Of a stretch of DNA of 48,446 bases, positions 30,749 through 40,826 are shown piece after piece. Position numbers and translations under genes: made by a program. The stretch comes from a virus: positions 1-48,446 of IMG/VR virus record IMGVR_UViG_3300030106_003684, one strand, 5' to 3'. Position 1 is the first letter of the stretch. Each line of letters starts with the position of its first letter. The notes beneath the pieces are model-generated. The model was not told the DNA's origin, made no database searches, and saw only the letters and a program-made list of their open reading frames with translations.

Positions 30749-30772
30749 GGCGTGTAGACCCCTTTAAACGCC
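30749..30772. terminator. Weak hairpin between convergent early and late blocks
   Basis: GGCGT (30749-30753) pairs with ACGCC (30768-30772), 14-nt loop, followed by TTATTT. It lies in the 69-nt gap where the two blocks meet end to end, the expected place for a bidirectional terminator. The stem is short. Confidence 0.35.
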
Positions 30773-30787
30773 TTATTTACACATATA

Positions 30788-33700
30788 TTATCTAAACTCT
30801 GACACTGCTTTCCAAAACTCTCGCTTCTTTTGCTTGTAAAGTTCATCTAATATCATTTCTTCACGCATTTGCTCAGGAGTTAGTTTAGATTTATACAACC
30901 TGTATTTTGTTGTCATTTCTCCTTTATCTCTTTTTCTCCAAGAAGCAGGTATCGGTCTAATTTTTGATAAAATATTTCTAATACGTTTTCTAGCTTCATT
31001 TCTAGCAGCAGCTTCATTCTTAGCTAAAGCTACATCCTGCCTTTGTATTGTATGCGTCAAATAATTAAGTGCGGTATAATAAGCATGAGCTTTTTCCTCT
31101 GGAGTATCTAACCAGAATATATTTCTAAGATTCTCGTAGTAAGGACTCTTTTTAGTTAAAGCATCGCTAGCATCTACAACAGGCCTATAGTCAGGAAAAT
31201 AAGCGTTTAAAAATTGAGTTTGTCTTCTTCTTGAGTTTTGTACACGCTTTCTAGTTTCTTTTGTTAAGTTTCTATACACTCTTTGATAACCTGAGTAAGC
31301 AGCTATTGTTTTCTTTGCTAAGGAGTTTAATCCTTCAGGAGCATCTTTCTTTCCATGCATTATATTCATTGCTTCTTCTGATAAATCAAGAAAATTTCTA
31401 AACACCACAGGCGTATAGGAATCAGATATTGAGCTACCGTATTCATCGAAAGCATTACTTAATATTCCTAAGCCTTCAGCGCGTATAAAGTTTTCCCAGT
31501 ATGTAGCAGGAGCATCTTTAAATCTATTTTTTCTTTCTTCTCCAAATGCGTACCAATATGTTGAGTACATAAGTTCACCTGAAGCCATTGATAAGCCGAC
31601 ATATTTCATCATAGGCCATATATTTCCTTGATATATAGTTGGCTTTATTACAGTTTTAGCTATATGGTCTGTCATTCTGTACGCTATTCTGTAGAACAAT
31701 GTTAAAGGCTTGAATCCTTCGCGTCCCATTATATATGGTATGTATGGATGCTCTCCTATACCTTGAGTCATTGAATGCATTCTATCTGCTGCTGATATTA
31801 GCTGTTCATTAGTCCAACCTTCTCCGCCAGCTTTTCTTCTAGCTAACATTCCATCAAGCTGTTTATTTGTAAATCTTAAGTTGTCTGTTAGTATAGCTCT
31901 AGAAGTAGCTTTGGAATACCCCCTGTTAGAAAAGTTTTTTATGCCTAATAAATTATCTAAATGAACTTTCATTACGCCGGGAGTCATCATAACAGCCATA
32001 TATCTGTTAAAATATTCAGTTGGTCGCATTAAACCAGACCTTATTAAACCTTCTCTAACGCCTTCTAGTCCCATTCTGCCTGCATCCTTTAGACCTTTAG
32101 GTTTTGTAATCATGCCGTACAAAGGTTGTTTTGGTTTAATAAATATATCGTAAGTATTTCCGCCTCTGACTCCAGCAGCTTCTGTTAATGCTGAAGCTAT
32201 TTTTCTCTGCTCTGGGCTTGTCATTAAATGATACCAAGCTTTTAAATATTCTCTACCAGATAAAACGCCAAGTTGAGTTTGACCTAAAGCAAAGTTTTTT
32301 ATACCGCTTAAAGGAAATGATAAACCTATAGTAGCGCTTGCTCTTGTTGCTGTTCCAATAGATGACCACCAAGCTGGGCCTAATTTTTTTCCAAGAAAAG
32401 GATAATCATAATCTCTTCCAAACATCTGGTCTTTCATAACGCGCATTGCTAAATCTTCAAACCATTTAGCTGTTTCATCTTTCATTCCTGTTTTTATTAT
32501 ATCAGCTTTCATTTTAAGCAAATTTGCTGGTATGTTTATACCTTGCTCTGGAACTGGTTTAGTTAATCCTTCTATACCTCCAAAAGCTTTGTAGGAAGCT
32601 ATAGACTTTGAAGTTTTTTTAACATATTTATTAATAATATCAATGGGTTTTGTGCTATACACCTGCACAGCCTTACCAACTGTAAGAGTTCTTCCGTCAA
32701 CGTCTTTAATTTTATCGTTAACTTTAAATGGCGTTCCATCTTCTTTAAAAACTTTTCTAGCATATGGATTTATCAATTCTTTATTTACTTTATCATAATA
32801 TATCCAAGCGTCTAAGTCTGCAACTCTTGAAAATACTTGTCCATCAGGTATTTTACCTACTTTACTGTCACTAGAAAATCCTTTTAAATTTACTAACATT
32901 TCTTCAGCAACAGCTCTTCTAACTTTAATATTTTCAATAGACAATAACTCTGGGCTTTGTTCTATTATTTTTTCAATTATATATTTATTTCCTTCTTGCG
33001 TTGAAATAAAATCCCAAAATTTTTGAGTGATACCTCTAGGAAAATAATTAGGAACATAATGATTGTATGGTATCTCTCCAATTCTTATCTCACTTGTTGA
33101 TGTTCCTGCTTGATTCCATATCTCTATCATATCTCCTTTTTCTTTTTCACCGCGCATAACTGCTAGTAAATCTTTTTTAGTTATGTCTTGTACTCGTAAC
33201 TTTGTATCTTTTTTAGTTCGTATTTCTATAAAGGGTTCATACTTATTACTTATGTCATTTTTAACTTTACTATAACTTAGAGCTTGGTTATACGCAAAGT
33301 CATCAAATAATTTATCTAGTATCATGTTGCCATAATCAAAAAGAGACATTGTTTGTCCTTTTTTATATCCAGATATCTCTCCATACTTATCGTAAATAGG
33401 AACTTTTACACCCTTTACTTCTTTCTTTTTAAGAAACTCAATCATTTCAGTGTGCTTACCAGCGCGAGCTCCTTTAAATCTCTCCTCTCTTAAAATCTGT
33501 AAAGCTTCTAAGTGCTCTGGTTTCATTTTCTTAAAGAAATTAATTCCAAATAACTGCCCTTGCGTAAGTCCAATTCTATTTATTTTTCCATGAGCTATTT
33601 GTAGATTTACTAAATATTTTCCACCTGTACCTGTAGCGTCTAGTATTGTAGATGACGGTAAAGAACCGCTTGCCCACTCTACAAACTTTAGCCAAGAAGG

Positions 33701-36700
33701 ATTAACACTTGAAGCTACAATATCATCTGGAGGTACGCCCATGTCTAGTTTAGCTGGTATAATATTACCATCATTATCTTTTCTAAACATTTCATTTAAT
33801 CTACTTAACTCCATTGTATTTAAATTATCAAAATTACTTTTAGCTTCTGGAAAAAATGTATCTATAATATTTTTCATTCTTTCGCTTTTATATGGAGCGC
33901 CATACTGACTCATAGTTTTTTTAGCTTCTTTCTTAACTCTAACATAGCTTTTATATTCTTTAGTTCCTCTATACTGTGATTCTATAACGCCTTTTCTATA
34001 TTCTATAGCATCGCTTATCGCTTTAGAACCTTTATCTCCAACCCAATGTTTTTGAGCCCATTGATGAGCCTCAGCTTCTGTTTTAAAACCTTTACTAAAA
34101 TTAGCGTCAAGCAAATCTCCATTATTAAATCTTATACCTTCTGTTTGTTTTCTATCGTATATTAATTTTAATTGCTTTGAGCTACCAATTGAAATATTAA
34201 AATTATCAGTTACTCTAGATAAAGTTTCTGGGTTATAAGGAGATGTAGACAATAGATTAGACATTGATGCAGGTTCTTTTATTTTATTAGAAGCATAATC
34301 AGCTTCTTTATTTTTTAATTTATCTACAACGCCACCCTTTTTAACAACTTCGTTGTGCTTAATTTGTTGTAATTCTAAATTTTCAGCTAAAGATTTTTCT
34401 TTTTCAGGAGTCATTTTTTCTTTTTTATAAAATTCTATATGTTTTTTATATTTTTTATTTTTTAATGATGCAACATATGCTTCAGCGGCTTGTTTTGTTT
34501 CAAACTGTAATCTAATTTGCTCAGCTGTAGGAGATAGCTCAGCCCATTCGCTTTTATACTCTACAGGTATTGTTCCTCTTTGTTCTGACTCGGCTCTTTT
34601 TAATATTTCATTACGTCTTGCAACTTCTGCTTGAGTATATTCTCTAACATTAATAGGTTTTGTTTTTTTAGGCTTATCCGAACCTAACACTTTATCAGCT
34701 ACACCTAAATTATCCCAAAAATTAAGACGCTGATTAGGTGTTAATTTAGCTGGAACATTAGCCGCTGGCTCTATTGGCGTAACTCCTTCTTCTTTCCATA
34801 GCCTTGAATAGTTTCCTTTATTATATTCAACTGGTAAATGCTCAGCACCAAAGCGAACTTCATATACAGTTTGAGCAAGGCTTTTTGTAGTAGCGTCAAA
34901 TGCTCTAACTTGTACAGGAACTATTTCTATATTTTCCAATCTAGGTTTATGCTGTAGTTCTCTAGCTAGATAAAAAACATTATTTCCTAATTGAACTCCA
35001 TTATCTCCAGATTTTTTTAATTCTTTTACAAAACTATCTATACTTCTACCTTCTTTTTTTAATCTTTCTACTATTTTTACAGTATCAGGATGTATAAGTT
35101 TACCTTTCTTTAAATCTGCTATGTCTGATAATTTTAAATCTACAGGTAAAGAAAATTTATAATTAGCTTCTTCTTTATATTTTTGTGAAACTCCCGGAAG
35201 GTCTGTTGGGGTAACGGCTTTTTCAGCTTCTTGTAAATCTAACTTAGCTTTTTTTTCTAATATTACAGGGTCAAATTCAGAGCGCATAATAGGAGCTATA
35301 TCTCTTTCTCTTAAAGCTACAAGATGTAATTTTTCAGAACCTCTTGGAGTAAAAGTTTCATATACTAATGCATCGTCAAAAACAGATGTTTTTTCAAGCC
35401 CCCCTGTATCAACTTTAGCTTTAGTCTTAGCATCCAAATCTTTATATTTACCAACGTATCTTCCTAAAGAAGCTTGTCTGCTTGAGAAAGTACCTTTTCC
35501 TTCATATAGAGGTATTCTGCCCCAGTCTCCAGCATTCACTTCTGCTTTAATAACTTTAGCAGGATTATTTTTATCCCATTCAGACATATTAGCTAGTTCT
35601 TCTTTTAATTTTTCCAGCTTAGGCTTATCTACATTCTTAACTTTATCAGCTAACTGTTTATAAAATTCTCCACCGGGATTTGGGACTCTCTCAAAGCGAG
35701 TAGCGTTGTTTGTAGATTGTTCTTGCAATGTTTGTTTTGTAAACGTGTGCCAAGGAGTATCTTTTCCTCTTAGAAATGTAGCTGGAAACCATAATTTCTC
35801 TGCATTTTTTACAACATAGTTTTTATTTTCTATAGCTTTTTCTAAATTTGTAATTTCTTTTTTTAATTGTTCGCCCTTACTTATAACAGTGTCTACTTTA
35901 GGAACTATTTGTCTAGTGCCTTCAGGTGTAATTTCACTTGTATCTACAATTTCATAACGCCTTCTAACTTGAGGTCTTCCGGGTTCAGGATTAACTCTAC
36001 GCAGTTTTTCATTTTCTTTTTTTATTTGTTTTTCAGTTGCTATATCTTGTTCTGTTCTACCTGCTGGTCTATCTGTTCTTGGCTCAAGAAATTCTTCAGG
36101 ATATACGTCTCTATATCTAGCAAACTTTTTATTAAAATTAGTTTGAGCTTCTTCTATAGTCTCTCCAAATATACGCTCTTGTACTTTTTCTCCTTTTACA
36201 TATATAGGCTCATCTTTTCCTCTTGACCTATCAGCTCTAATCCATTCATATTGAACATAAGGCTTTCCTTTACCCGGTTTATCAACTTCTAAAGTTCTAT
36301 ATACAAGCTGTTCAGAAATATTTTTTTCTGCTTGAGATGGTCTTCCAACTTTTATTTCTTCAGTTAATTTTTGATAATCTTTATGGACAAATAAATTATT
36401 ATCATCTCGTAAAATTTGACCAGCTCCCTTTTCAAGTCTATTTGTTGTTTCACTGTACGCTATCTTATTCGCTTGCTCTTTAGACAGTCCATGCATATTA
36501 AGAAAATCAGCTATACCTTCTCTTCTTTCAGCTCTGTCCATTCCCAATCCAAAACCATGCATTAACATAAGCGTTACGCTATGAGCTAAGCGTTCTTCCC
36601 AAGGCATATCTGTTTGTCCCATATCAGACATATACGCACCAGCTAATCCCATAGCAAACATTTCACCTGTGATAGCTGCAGCTTTTTTCCCTCCAGTAAA

Positions 36701-37522
36701 ATGATTTAAAGCTACTCTTGTGCCTCCTGCTCCAAGTCCTGTAAATAAAGCCGCTGTAGAAGCATCTGTCTTTAATTGATTCCATCTTTCTTCTAAATTA
36801 CTATTTGGTTTTAAATGAGTTTGTCCATAACCTGCAAATGTAATGAAGTTTTGAGTGCCAATATCAATAGCTTTAGCGAACTTTACTCCAGTTGTACCTT
36901 TTTTAGCTACACTTTCAAGAGCTTGTCTGTATAGTTTACTTTTTCCTAGGATACCTGAACCTTCACCTAATAGAGAAAGAGCTTCAGGTTGAATTTTTCC
37001 ACTTCCACTAGCAGTCCATCTTGTTAACATTTCAGCAGTCTCTTCAAATGTACGTTTACCAGCAGCAGAGCGTGCAACTTTACCAGATTTTTCAGCAGCT
37101 CTAGCTTTTGACGCTATTCTTGATACTAGAGATATGCCTCTAGAAGCTTTTAAAGGTATAGCCGCTCCTCCTGTAACAACAGCTATAGGAAACGCTCCTA
37201 CAAAGAAACCAAGACCTCCTCCCATAGCTCCAGCTAAATGTTCTGTAAATCCTTCAGCTTCTTCCATCTCTGGTTCATACATAGCAAAAGGAAGAGCTGC
37301 TTGAGCAAAACTTTTACCAAATCTTTCCCATCCTCCAGTATGTTTTGGCGTATAAGAGGGTAGTTCTTCAGCTTGTAGCTTTGAAGTTGTAGGTAAACCT
37401 GTAGGGGTTAAGTTATTGTTTTTATTATAAGCGCCTAATAGTTGGTCATCTGAATAAGATGATAAGTTAGGATACTTAAACCTTAGAGCAGATAATATTT
37501 GACTTTGACTGTATTCTGGCAT
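30788..37522 (-). CDS. Giant internal virion / ejection protein (2244 aa)
   Basis: N-terminus MPEYSQSQILSALRFKYPNL. About residues 85-135 hold two Gly/Ala-rich hydrophobic stretches (AGAMGGGLGFFVGAFPIAVV) and residues about 250-310 another, suggesting membrane or pore segments. The middle is charged and repetitive in Lys/Glu with helical stretches; later parts (FYRIAYRMTDHIAKTVIKPT; VGLSMASGELMYSTYWYAFG) again have amphipathic hydrophobic segments. Proteins over 2000 residues at the end of the internal-protein block are typical podovirus ejection or polyvalent proteins, placed in the capsid and injected with DNA. No lytic, nuclease or polymerase motif was found by eye. The stop meets the upstream gene's start region by one base (37522). 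Confidence 0.78.
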   Translation of the reverse strand: MPEYSQSQILSALRFKYPNLSSYSDDQLLGAYNKNNNLTPTGLPTTSKLQAEELPSYTPKHTGGWERFGKSFAQAALPFAMYEPEMEEAEGFTEHLAGAMGGGLGFFVGAFPIAVVTGGAAIPLKASRGISLVSRIASKARAAEKSGKVARSAAGKRTFEETAEMLTRWTASGSGKIQPEALSLLGEGSGILGKSKLYRQALESVAKKGTTGVKFAKAIDIGTQNFITFAGYGQTHLKPNSNLEERWNQLKTDASTAALFTGLGAGGTRVALNHFTGGKKAAAITGEMFAMGLAGAYMSDMGQTDMPWEERLAHSVTLMLMHGFGLGMDRAERREGIADFLNMHGLSKEQANKIAYSETTNRLEKGAGQILRDDNNLFVHKDYQKLTEEIKVGRPSQAEKNISEQLVYRTLEVDKPGKGKPYVQYEWIRADRSRGKDEPIYVKGEKVQERIFGETIEEAQTNFNKKFARYRDVYPEEFLEPRTDRPAGRTEQDIATEKQIKKENEKLRRVNPEPGRPQVRRRYEIVDTSEITPEGTRQIVPKVDTVISKGEQLKKEITNLEKAIENKNYVVKNAEKLWFPATFLRGKDTPWHTFTKQTLQEQSTNNATRFERVPNPGGEFYKQLADKVKNVDKPKLEKLKEELANMSEWDKNNPAKVIKAEVNAGDWGRIPLYEGKGTFSSRQASLGRYVGKYKDLDAKTKAKVDTGGLEKTSVFDDALVYETFTPRGSEKLHLVALRERDIAPIMRSEFDPVILEKKAKLDLQEAEKAVTPTDLPGVSQKYKEEANYKFSLPVDLKLSDIADLKKGKLIHPDTVKIVERLKKEGRSIDSFVKELKKSGDNGVQLGNNVFYLARELQHKPRLENIEIVPVQVRAFDATTKSLAQTVYEVRFGAEHLPVEYNKGNYSRLWKEEGVTPIEPAANVPAKLTPNQRLNFWDNLGVADKVLGSDKPKKTKPINVREYTQAEVARRNEILKRAESEQRGTIPVEYKSEWAELSPTAEQIRLQFETKQAAEAYVASLKNKKYKKHIEFYKKEKMTPEKEKSLAENLELQQIKHNEVVKKGGVVDKLKNKEADYASNKIKEPASMSNLLSTSPYNPETLSRVTDNFNISIGSSKQLKLIYDRKQTEGIRFNNGDLLDANFSKGFKTEAEAHQWAQKHWVGDKGSKAISDAIEYRKGVIESQYRGTKEYKSYVRVKKEAKKTMSQYGAPYKSERMKNIIDTFFPEAKSNFDNLNTMELSRLNEMFRKDNDGNIIPAKLDMGVPPDDIVASSVNPSWLKFVEWASGSLPSSTILDATGTGGKYLVNLQIAHGKINRIGLTQGQLFGINFFKKMKPEHLEALQILREERFKGARAGKHTEMIEFLKKKEVKGVKVPIYDKYGEISGYKKGQTMSLFDYGNMILDKLFDDFAYNQALSYSKVKNDISNKYEPFIEIRTKKDTKLRVQDITKKDLLAVMRGEKEKGDMIEIWNQAGTSTSEIRIGEIPYNHYVPNYFPRGITQKFWDFISTQEGNKYIIEKIIEQSPELLSIENIKVRRAVAEEMLVNLKGFSSDSKVGKIPDGQVFSRVADLDAWIYYDKVNKELINPYARKVFKEDGTPFKVNDKIKDVDGRTLTVGKAVQVYSTKPIDIINKYVKKTSKSIASYKAFGGIEGLTKPVPEQGINIPANLLKMKADIIKTGMKDETAKWFEDLAMRVMKDQMFGRDYDYPFLGKKLGPAWWSSIGTATRASATIGLSFPLSGIKNFALGQTQLGVLSGREYLKAWYHLMTSPEQRKIASALTEAAGVRGGNTYDIFIKPKQPLYGMITKPKGLKDAGRMGLEGVREGLIRSGLMRPTEYFNRYMAVMMTPGVMKVHLDNLLGIKNFSNRGYSKATSRAILTDNLRFTNKQLDGMLARRKAGGEGWTNEQLISAADRMHSMTQGIGEHPYIPYIMGREGFKPLTLFYRIAYRMTDHIAKTVIKPTIYQGNIWPMMKYVGLSMASGELMYSTYWYAFGEERKNRFKDAPATYWENFIRAEGLGILSNAFDEYGSSISDSYTPVVFRNFLDLSEEAMNIMHGKKDAPEGLNSLAKKTIAAYSGYQRVYRNLTKETRKRVQNSRRRQTQFLNAYFPDYRPVVDASDALTKKSPYYENLRNIFWLDTPEEKAHAYYTALNYLTHTIQRQDVALAKNEAAARNEARKRIRNILSKIRPIPASWRKRDKGEMTTKYRLYKSKLTPEQMREEMILDELYKQKKREFWKAVSEFR

Positions 37523-39150
37523 TACTCATTGTCTTCTAATTCTTGTAAAGCATTATCTTCTTCAATAAAAATGTCTATAGATTGTTGCACTGTATCTGCC
37601 TCTGAAACTCCACGACCTTGCATATCAGAAGCTGCCGCTGTGCCTGAAGGACTTAATGGAACCTTTATTTCTTCTTTAGGTTTATCTGCTACTGTAATTG
37701 CTGGTTGTGATGGTTGAGCTTCTTCTTTTGCTTCAATAAAAGTTCTTTTTTCAACCTCTCTTGGAGTAAAAATGCGTTTATTTCCTTTTTCATCTTTAAA
37801 ATGTAATACCTTTAAACCTCCGGTATATGCGTGAAGATAACTTGATTTTATTATACTATCATCCTTCATTTCTATCCCTTCTTTTGGAACGTTATCATAG
37901 CCCACATAAGTAAGTACTTCTTCCTGTCCAAGTATTTTTACTTTATCTCCACGTTCCATTGTTGGTTTTCCGCGTTTTAAAGGTTTTATAATTTTATCTG
38001 CTTTAGTAATATCCCAACCTTTTCGCTTTTGAATAGCAGCTGCATTACCGCCCTTAATAGTTCTAGCACTTCTTTTTCCTAAAGCGTCTGTTATTCGCAC
38101 TCTATAATCACTACCTTTTTCAAACTCAAAAGGCTTTTCTTCAACTTTATCACCAGTTCCTATTTGAATAACGCCAGTTCTACTTTCTCTTTCAGCAGCA
38201 TCTTGCATTTCTTCAGGTGTTAAGGTTACAGTTGTATCGTCATCTTCTCCTAATCCTAAGTCTTTTGTTATGCCACGCTTTGTAAACATTTCATTCATAA
38301 TAGTATTCATAGAGCCTAAAAACTCACTAGCTTGAGCAGGGTCATATTGTACACCAGACTGAAAAGCCGCTGTTGAATACTTTAACATTTCTGTAAGCAT
38401 ATTTTGAGTTAATTCATCATCTGCTATATCTAATTTTCTTCTTGCTATTCCTGTGCTGATATAACTTGGAAGTTGTTTTAAAGTGGCTGAAGCTTGAATA
38501 GGGTCTAAATCTTTCCATTTGCTTACGTCAATACCTAGTTTACCCATTTGCTGTACAAATTTTGGACTTGAATCTATCATATTAACTAATAAATCTTTAT
38601 TTATTCTTCCTTGATGTTCAGCATTAACTTCAGATTCTAAATTAGGTGCAAAACTTTTAAACATAGGAAAATTACTAATATTCCTATCTTTAAATTCTTT
38701 CCAATTCTCCGTTGAAGTAGTTGGGCTGGTTTTTAATGTTTTATAGTCTTGTTGATATTTATTCCAACTGTTTAATAAATTTTCAGTATACTCAATCATA
38801 TCAGGAGGCATATTATTAGCCTTAGCGTAAGCTAATTGAGCTTGCGGAGGCATTTTAGAACCAAATTCAATAAAATCATTTCTTTTTAATTCTTCATCCT
38901 TTAGTTTTAATTGAGCATTTTGGAAACTTGCTGTAGAAGTAACTTGGCTTTGGGCAACAGATACTCTATCTTTTTCAACTTGCATTCTTTCATCAAACCG
39001 TCTCTGCTCTTCTTTAAAATCTCTATTATATTTAGCATATTCTAAGGTATCTGCCACAGCTTTTTCAAGTATCTTACCGGGTTGATACTCTTCTAATCGT
39101 ACAACATCCCCTCCGCTTTGTAGTTTTTGTATTAAATTATTTTTGTTCAT
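37522..39150 (-). CDS. Putative internal virion protein B (542 aa)
   Basis: Starts MNKNNLIQKLQSGGDVVRLE, with the KLQSGGDV motif shared by neighbours, then a long charged helical coiled-coil region (EYAKYNRDFKEEQRRFDERM) and an acidic, Pro/Thr-rich C-terminus. Such charged, helix-rich, low-Cys proteins between tail hub and giant ejection protein are typical internal/ejection proteins. No enzyme motif. Confidence 0.65.
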   Translation of the reverse strand: MNKNNLIQKLQSGGDVVRLEEYQPGKILEKAVADTLEYAKYNRDFKEEQRRFDERMQVEKDRVSVAQSQVTSTASFQNAQLKLKDEELKRNDFIEFGSKMPPQAQLAYAKANNMPPDMIEYTENLLNSWNKYQQDYKTLKTSPTTSTENWKEFKDRNISNFPMFKSFAPNLESEVNAEHQGRINKDLLVNMIDSSPKFVQQMGKLGIDVSKWKDLDPIQASATLKQLPSYISTGIARRKLDIADDELTQNMLTEMLKYSTAAFQSGVQYDPAQASEFLGSMNTIMNEMFTKRGITKDLGLGEDDDTTVTLTPEEMQDAAERESRTGVIQIGTGDKVEEKPFEFEKGSDYRVRITDALGKRSARTIKGGNAAAIQKRKGWDITKADKIIKPLKRGKPTMERGDKVKILGQEEVLTYVGYDNVPKEGIEMKDDSIIKSSYLHAYTGGLKVLHFKDEKGNKRIFTPREVEKRTFIEAKEEAQPSQPAITVADKPKEEIKVPLSPSGTAAASDMQGRGVSEADTVQQSIDIFIEEDNALQELEDNE

Positions 39151-39159
39151 AATATTCTC

Positions 39160-40824
39160 CTAACCCATGAAAGGGTCGTCTTTTCTTTCTTCAAACTTAT
39201 ACGTGCCTGACTGCATATCTTCAGCTATTTGAGCAAGTATATCCTCTCTATATTTTTGTCTATAATCTTGAGCTCCTCTTTGATATGTTTGAGTTAACTC
39301 ATCTCTTTCTTTTTCAGCTTGAGCTGTTTGAGCTCCAGTTGGCCCTGCAAAACCTCCACCACCAGTTCCACCTAATGCAGGCATTTTCATACCAAGGTCT
39401 TGTTGCAATCTTTTTTGTTTTGTTGGGTCATATGCTTCAATTCCTGATAAATAATCTCCTTCTGGAAGTTCAAATCCGGCATCTTTAAATATATCTAATA
39501 TAGATGTTGACGTTGACAATGAACTCTGAGCTAATTGATTTTGAGCTCCTTGTCTCCCAGCCATTGTTCTCAGAGGCGATGTTGACTCTGTCCAAGTTGA
39601 TGTTGTAGGTGTAGGGCTTGTTCCGGGAGCAGGAGCTTGCGTTTGTCCAGCTTGTCCTCTTTCTTCTAAATAATGATAATAACCGGGTTGTCCGGGAGCA
39701 GGCACTGTGCCTCCATGTTCAAATTTCATTAAAGGTTTACCTAAACGCTTGTCTAGAGTTGGCATCATATAACCCATTAAAGAATGGTCTTCTATAATTC
39801 CACCATGTTGTTTACCATAATAATATTTATGAGCATCTTTAGCTTCTCTTAACAAACCTTCTAATCCTTTCATAAAAGGTTTTTCGTTTATATCCCAATA
39901 GCCCTCTAAGCCTCTTTCAGCCATATAAGTGCCTCGATTTTCACCCCATTTCTCAACAGGTGTAGCTGCCATTTTTTGTATAGAAGGACTTTGTTGCTCT
40001 AAGTCCCTAAGAGCTTCTTTCCTTGCAGTTTTAATCTTGCGGTTAGCACCAGTTTCAACATTAAACGTCTTTTGTAAATATTTTGCTATTTTTCTATTTG
40101 ACATTTCACCAGAACCAAATAAACTGGCGTAATATTTACTTAAAGCAGGTTTAGCTCCCTTACCAAATTTTCCAAGAAAAGGAATAGCTAAGGCTAAATT
40201 TAAAAGGCTAGCTTCTTCGCCTTCAGGAACGTGCTCAGCTCCAGTCATAAATTCTAATGCTGGAATAGCTTGTTCTCTTATAGATGGTAAATCTTTTGAT
40301 GTTTCATATTTACCCCCGCTAAGTATGCTAAGCAATGTTTCAGGAACTTCTCCTCCGCTTTGTTTTTTAATAACATCTTCAAATACACCTCTACTTCTAG
40401 CCCATTTTTTAACTTCCATTAATAAAGTTTCTAATCTAGCATTGTCTAATACTTCTTTCTTTCCTTTACCTGTAGTTACTAACTTACCCATTTTTTTTAT
40501 ACCTTCATGCCTAGTAGGCTTAATCATATATTCATCAATTCCCTTTTTACCAAGCTCCCTAACAGTCTTGCTCATTTTACCAATACTACCCACAGGTAAA
40601 ATCATTTCCATTAGCTCATCCATGCCCATTTCTTTTGTAGGTTGTCCAAATATATTTTTACCCGCAGGTATAACATAATTACCTTTATCTGTTCTACTTA
40701 ATAAATCTCTTGGCGCCATATCGAAATTTAATTCATCTAATTTATTTTTACCAATAGCTTTTACTGCGTTACGATTTAAAACGTATTCGCCGGGTTCAAG
40801 CATTGCTGGTACTGTGTCTGCCAT
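39160..40824 (-). CDS. Putative internal virion protein C (554 aa)
   Basis: N-terminus MADTVPAMLEPGEYVLNRNA: the DTVPAML-PGEYVLN pattern is found in many phage structural proteins, including tape-measure ends. The Gly-Gly motif occurs three times (KKQSGGEV, GKQHGGII, KFEHGGTV), and the C-terminus is Pro/Gly/Thr-rich (PTPTTSTWTESTSP) then a Tyr/Asp/Lys tail. It may be part of the ejection channel. No catalytic motif. Confidence 0.65.
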   Translation of the reverse strand: MADTVPAMLEPGEYVLNRNAVKAIGKNKLDELNFDMAPRDLLSRTDKGNYVIPAGKNIFGQPTKEMGMDELMEMILPVGSIGKMSKTVRELGKKGIDEYMIKPTRHEGIKKMGKLVTTGKGKKEVLDNARLETLLMEVKKWARSRGVFEDVIKKQSGGEVPETLLSILSGGKYETSKDLPSIREQAIPALEFMTGAEHVPEGEEASLLNLALAIPFLGKFGKGAKPALSKYYASLFGSGEMSNRKIAKYLQKTFNVETGANRKIKTARKEALRDLEQQSPSIQKMAATPVEKWGENRGTYMAERGLEGYWDINEKPFMKGLEGLLREAKDAHKYYYGKQHGGIIEDHSLMGYMMPTLDKRLGKPLMKFEHGGTVPAPGQPGYYHYLEERGQAGQTQAPAPGTSPTPTTSTWTESTSPLRTMAGRQGAQNQLAQSSLSTSTSILDIFKDAGFELPEGDYLSGIEAYDPTKQKRLQQDLGMKMPALGGTGGGGFAGPTGAQTAQAEKERDELTQTYQRGAQDYRQKYREDILAQIAEDMQSGTYKFEERKDDPFMG

Positions 40825-40826
40825 AA

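Noticed and set aside
35867-36226. Long open frame on the opposite strand of the giant ejection gene
   Set aside because: Phe/Tyr/Ser-rich translation with no RBS, typical antisense shadow of a Lys/Glu-rich coding region.
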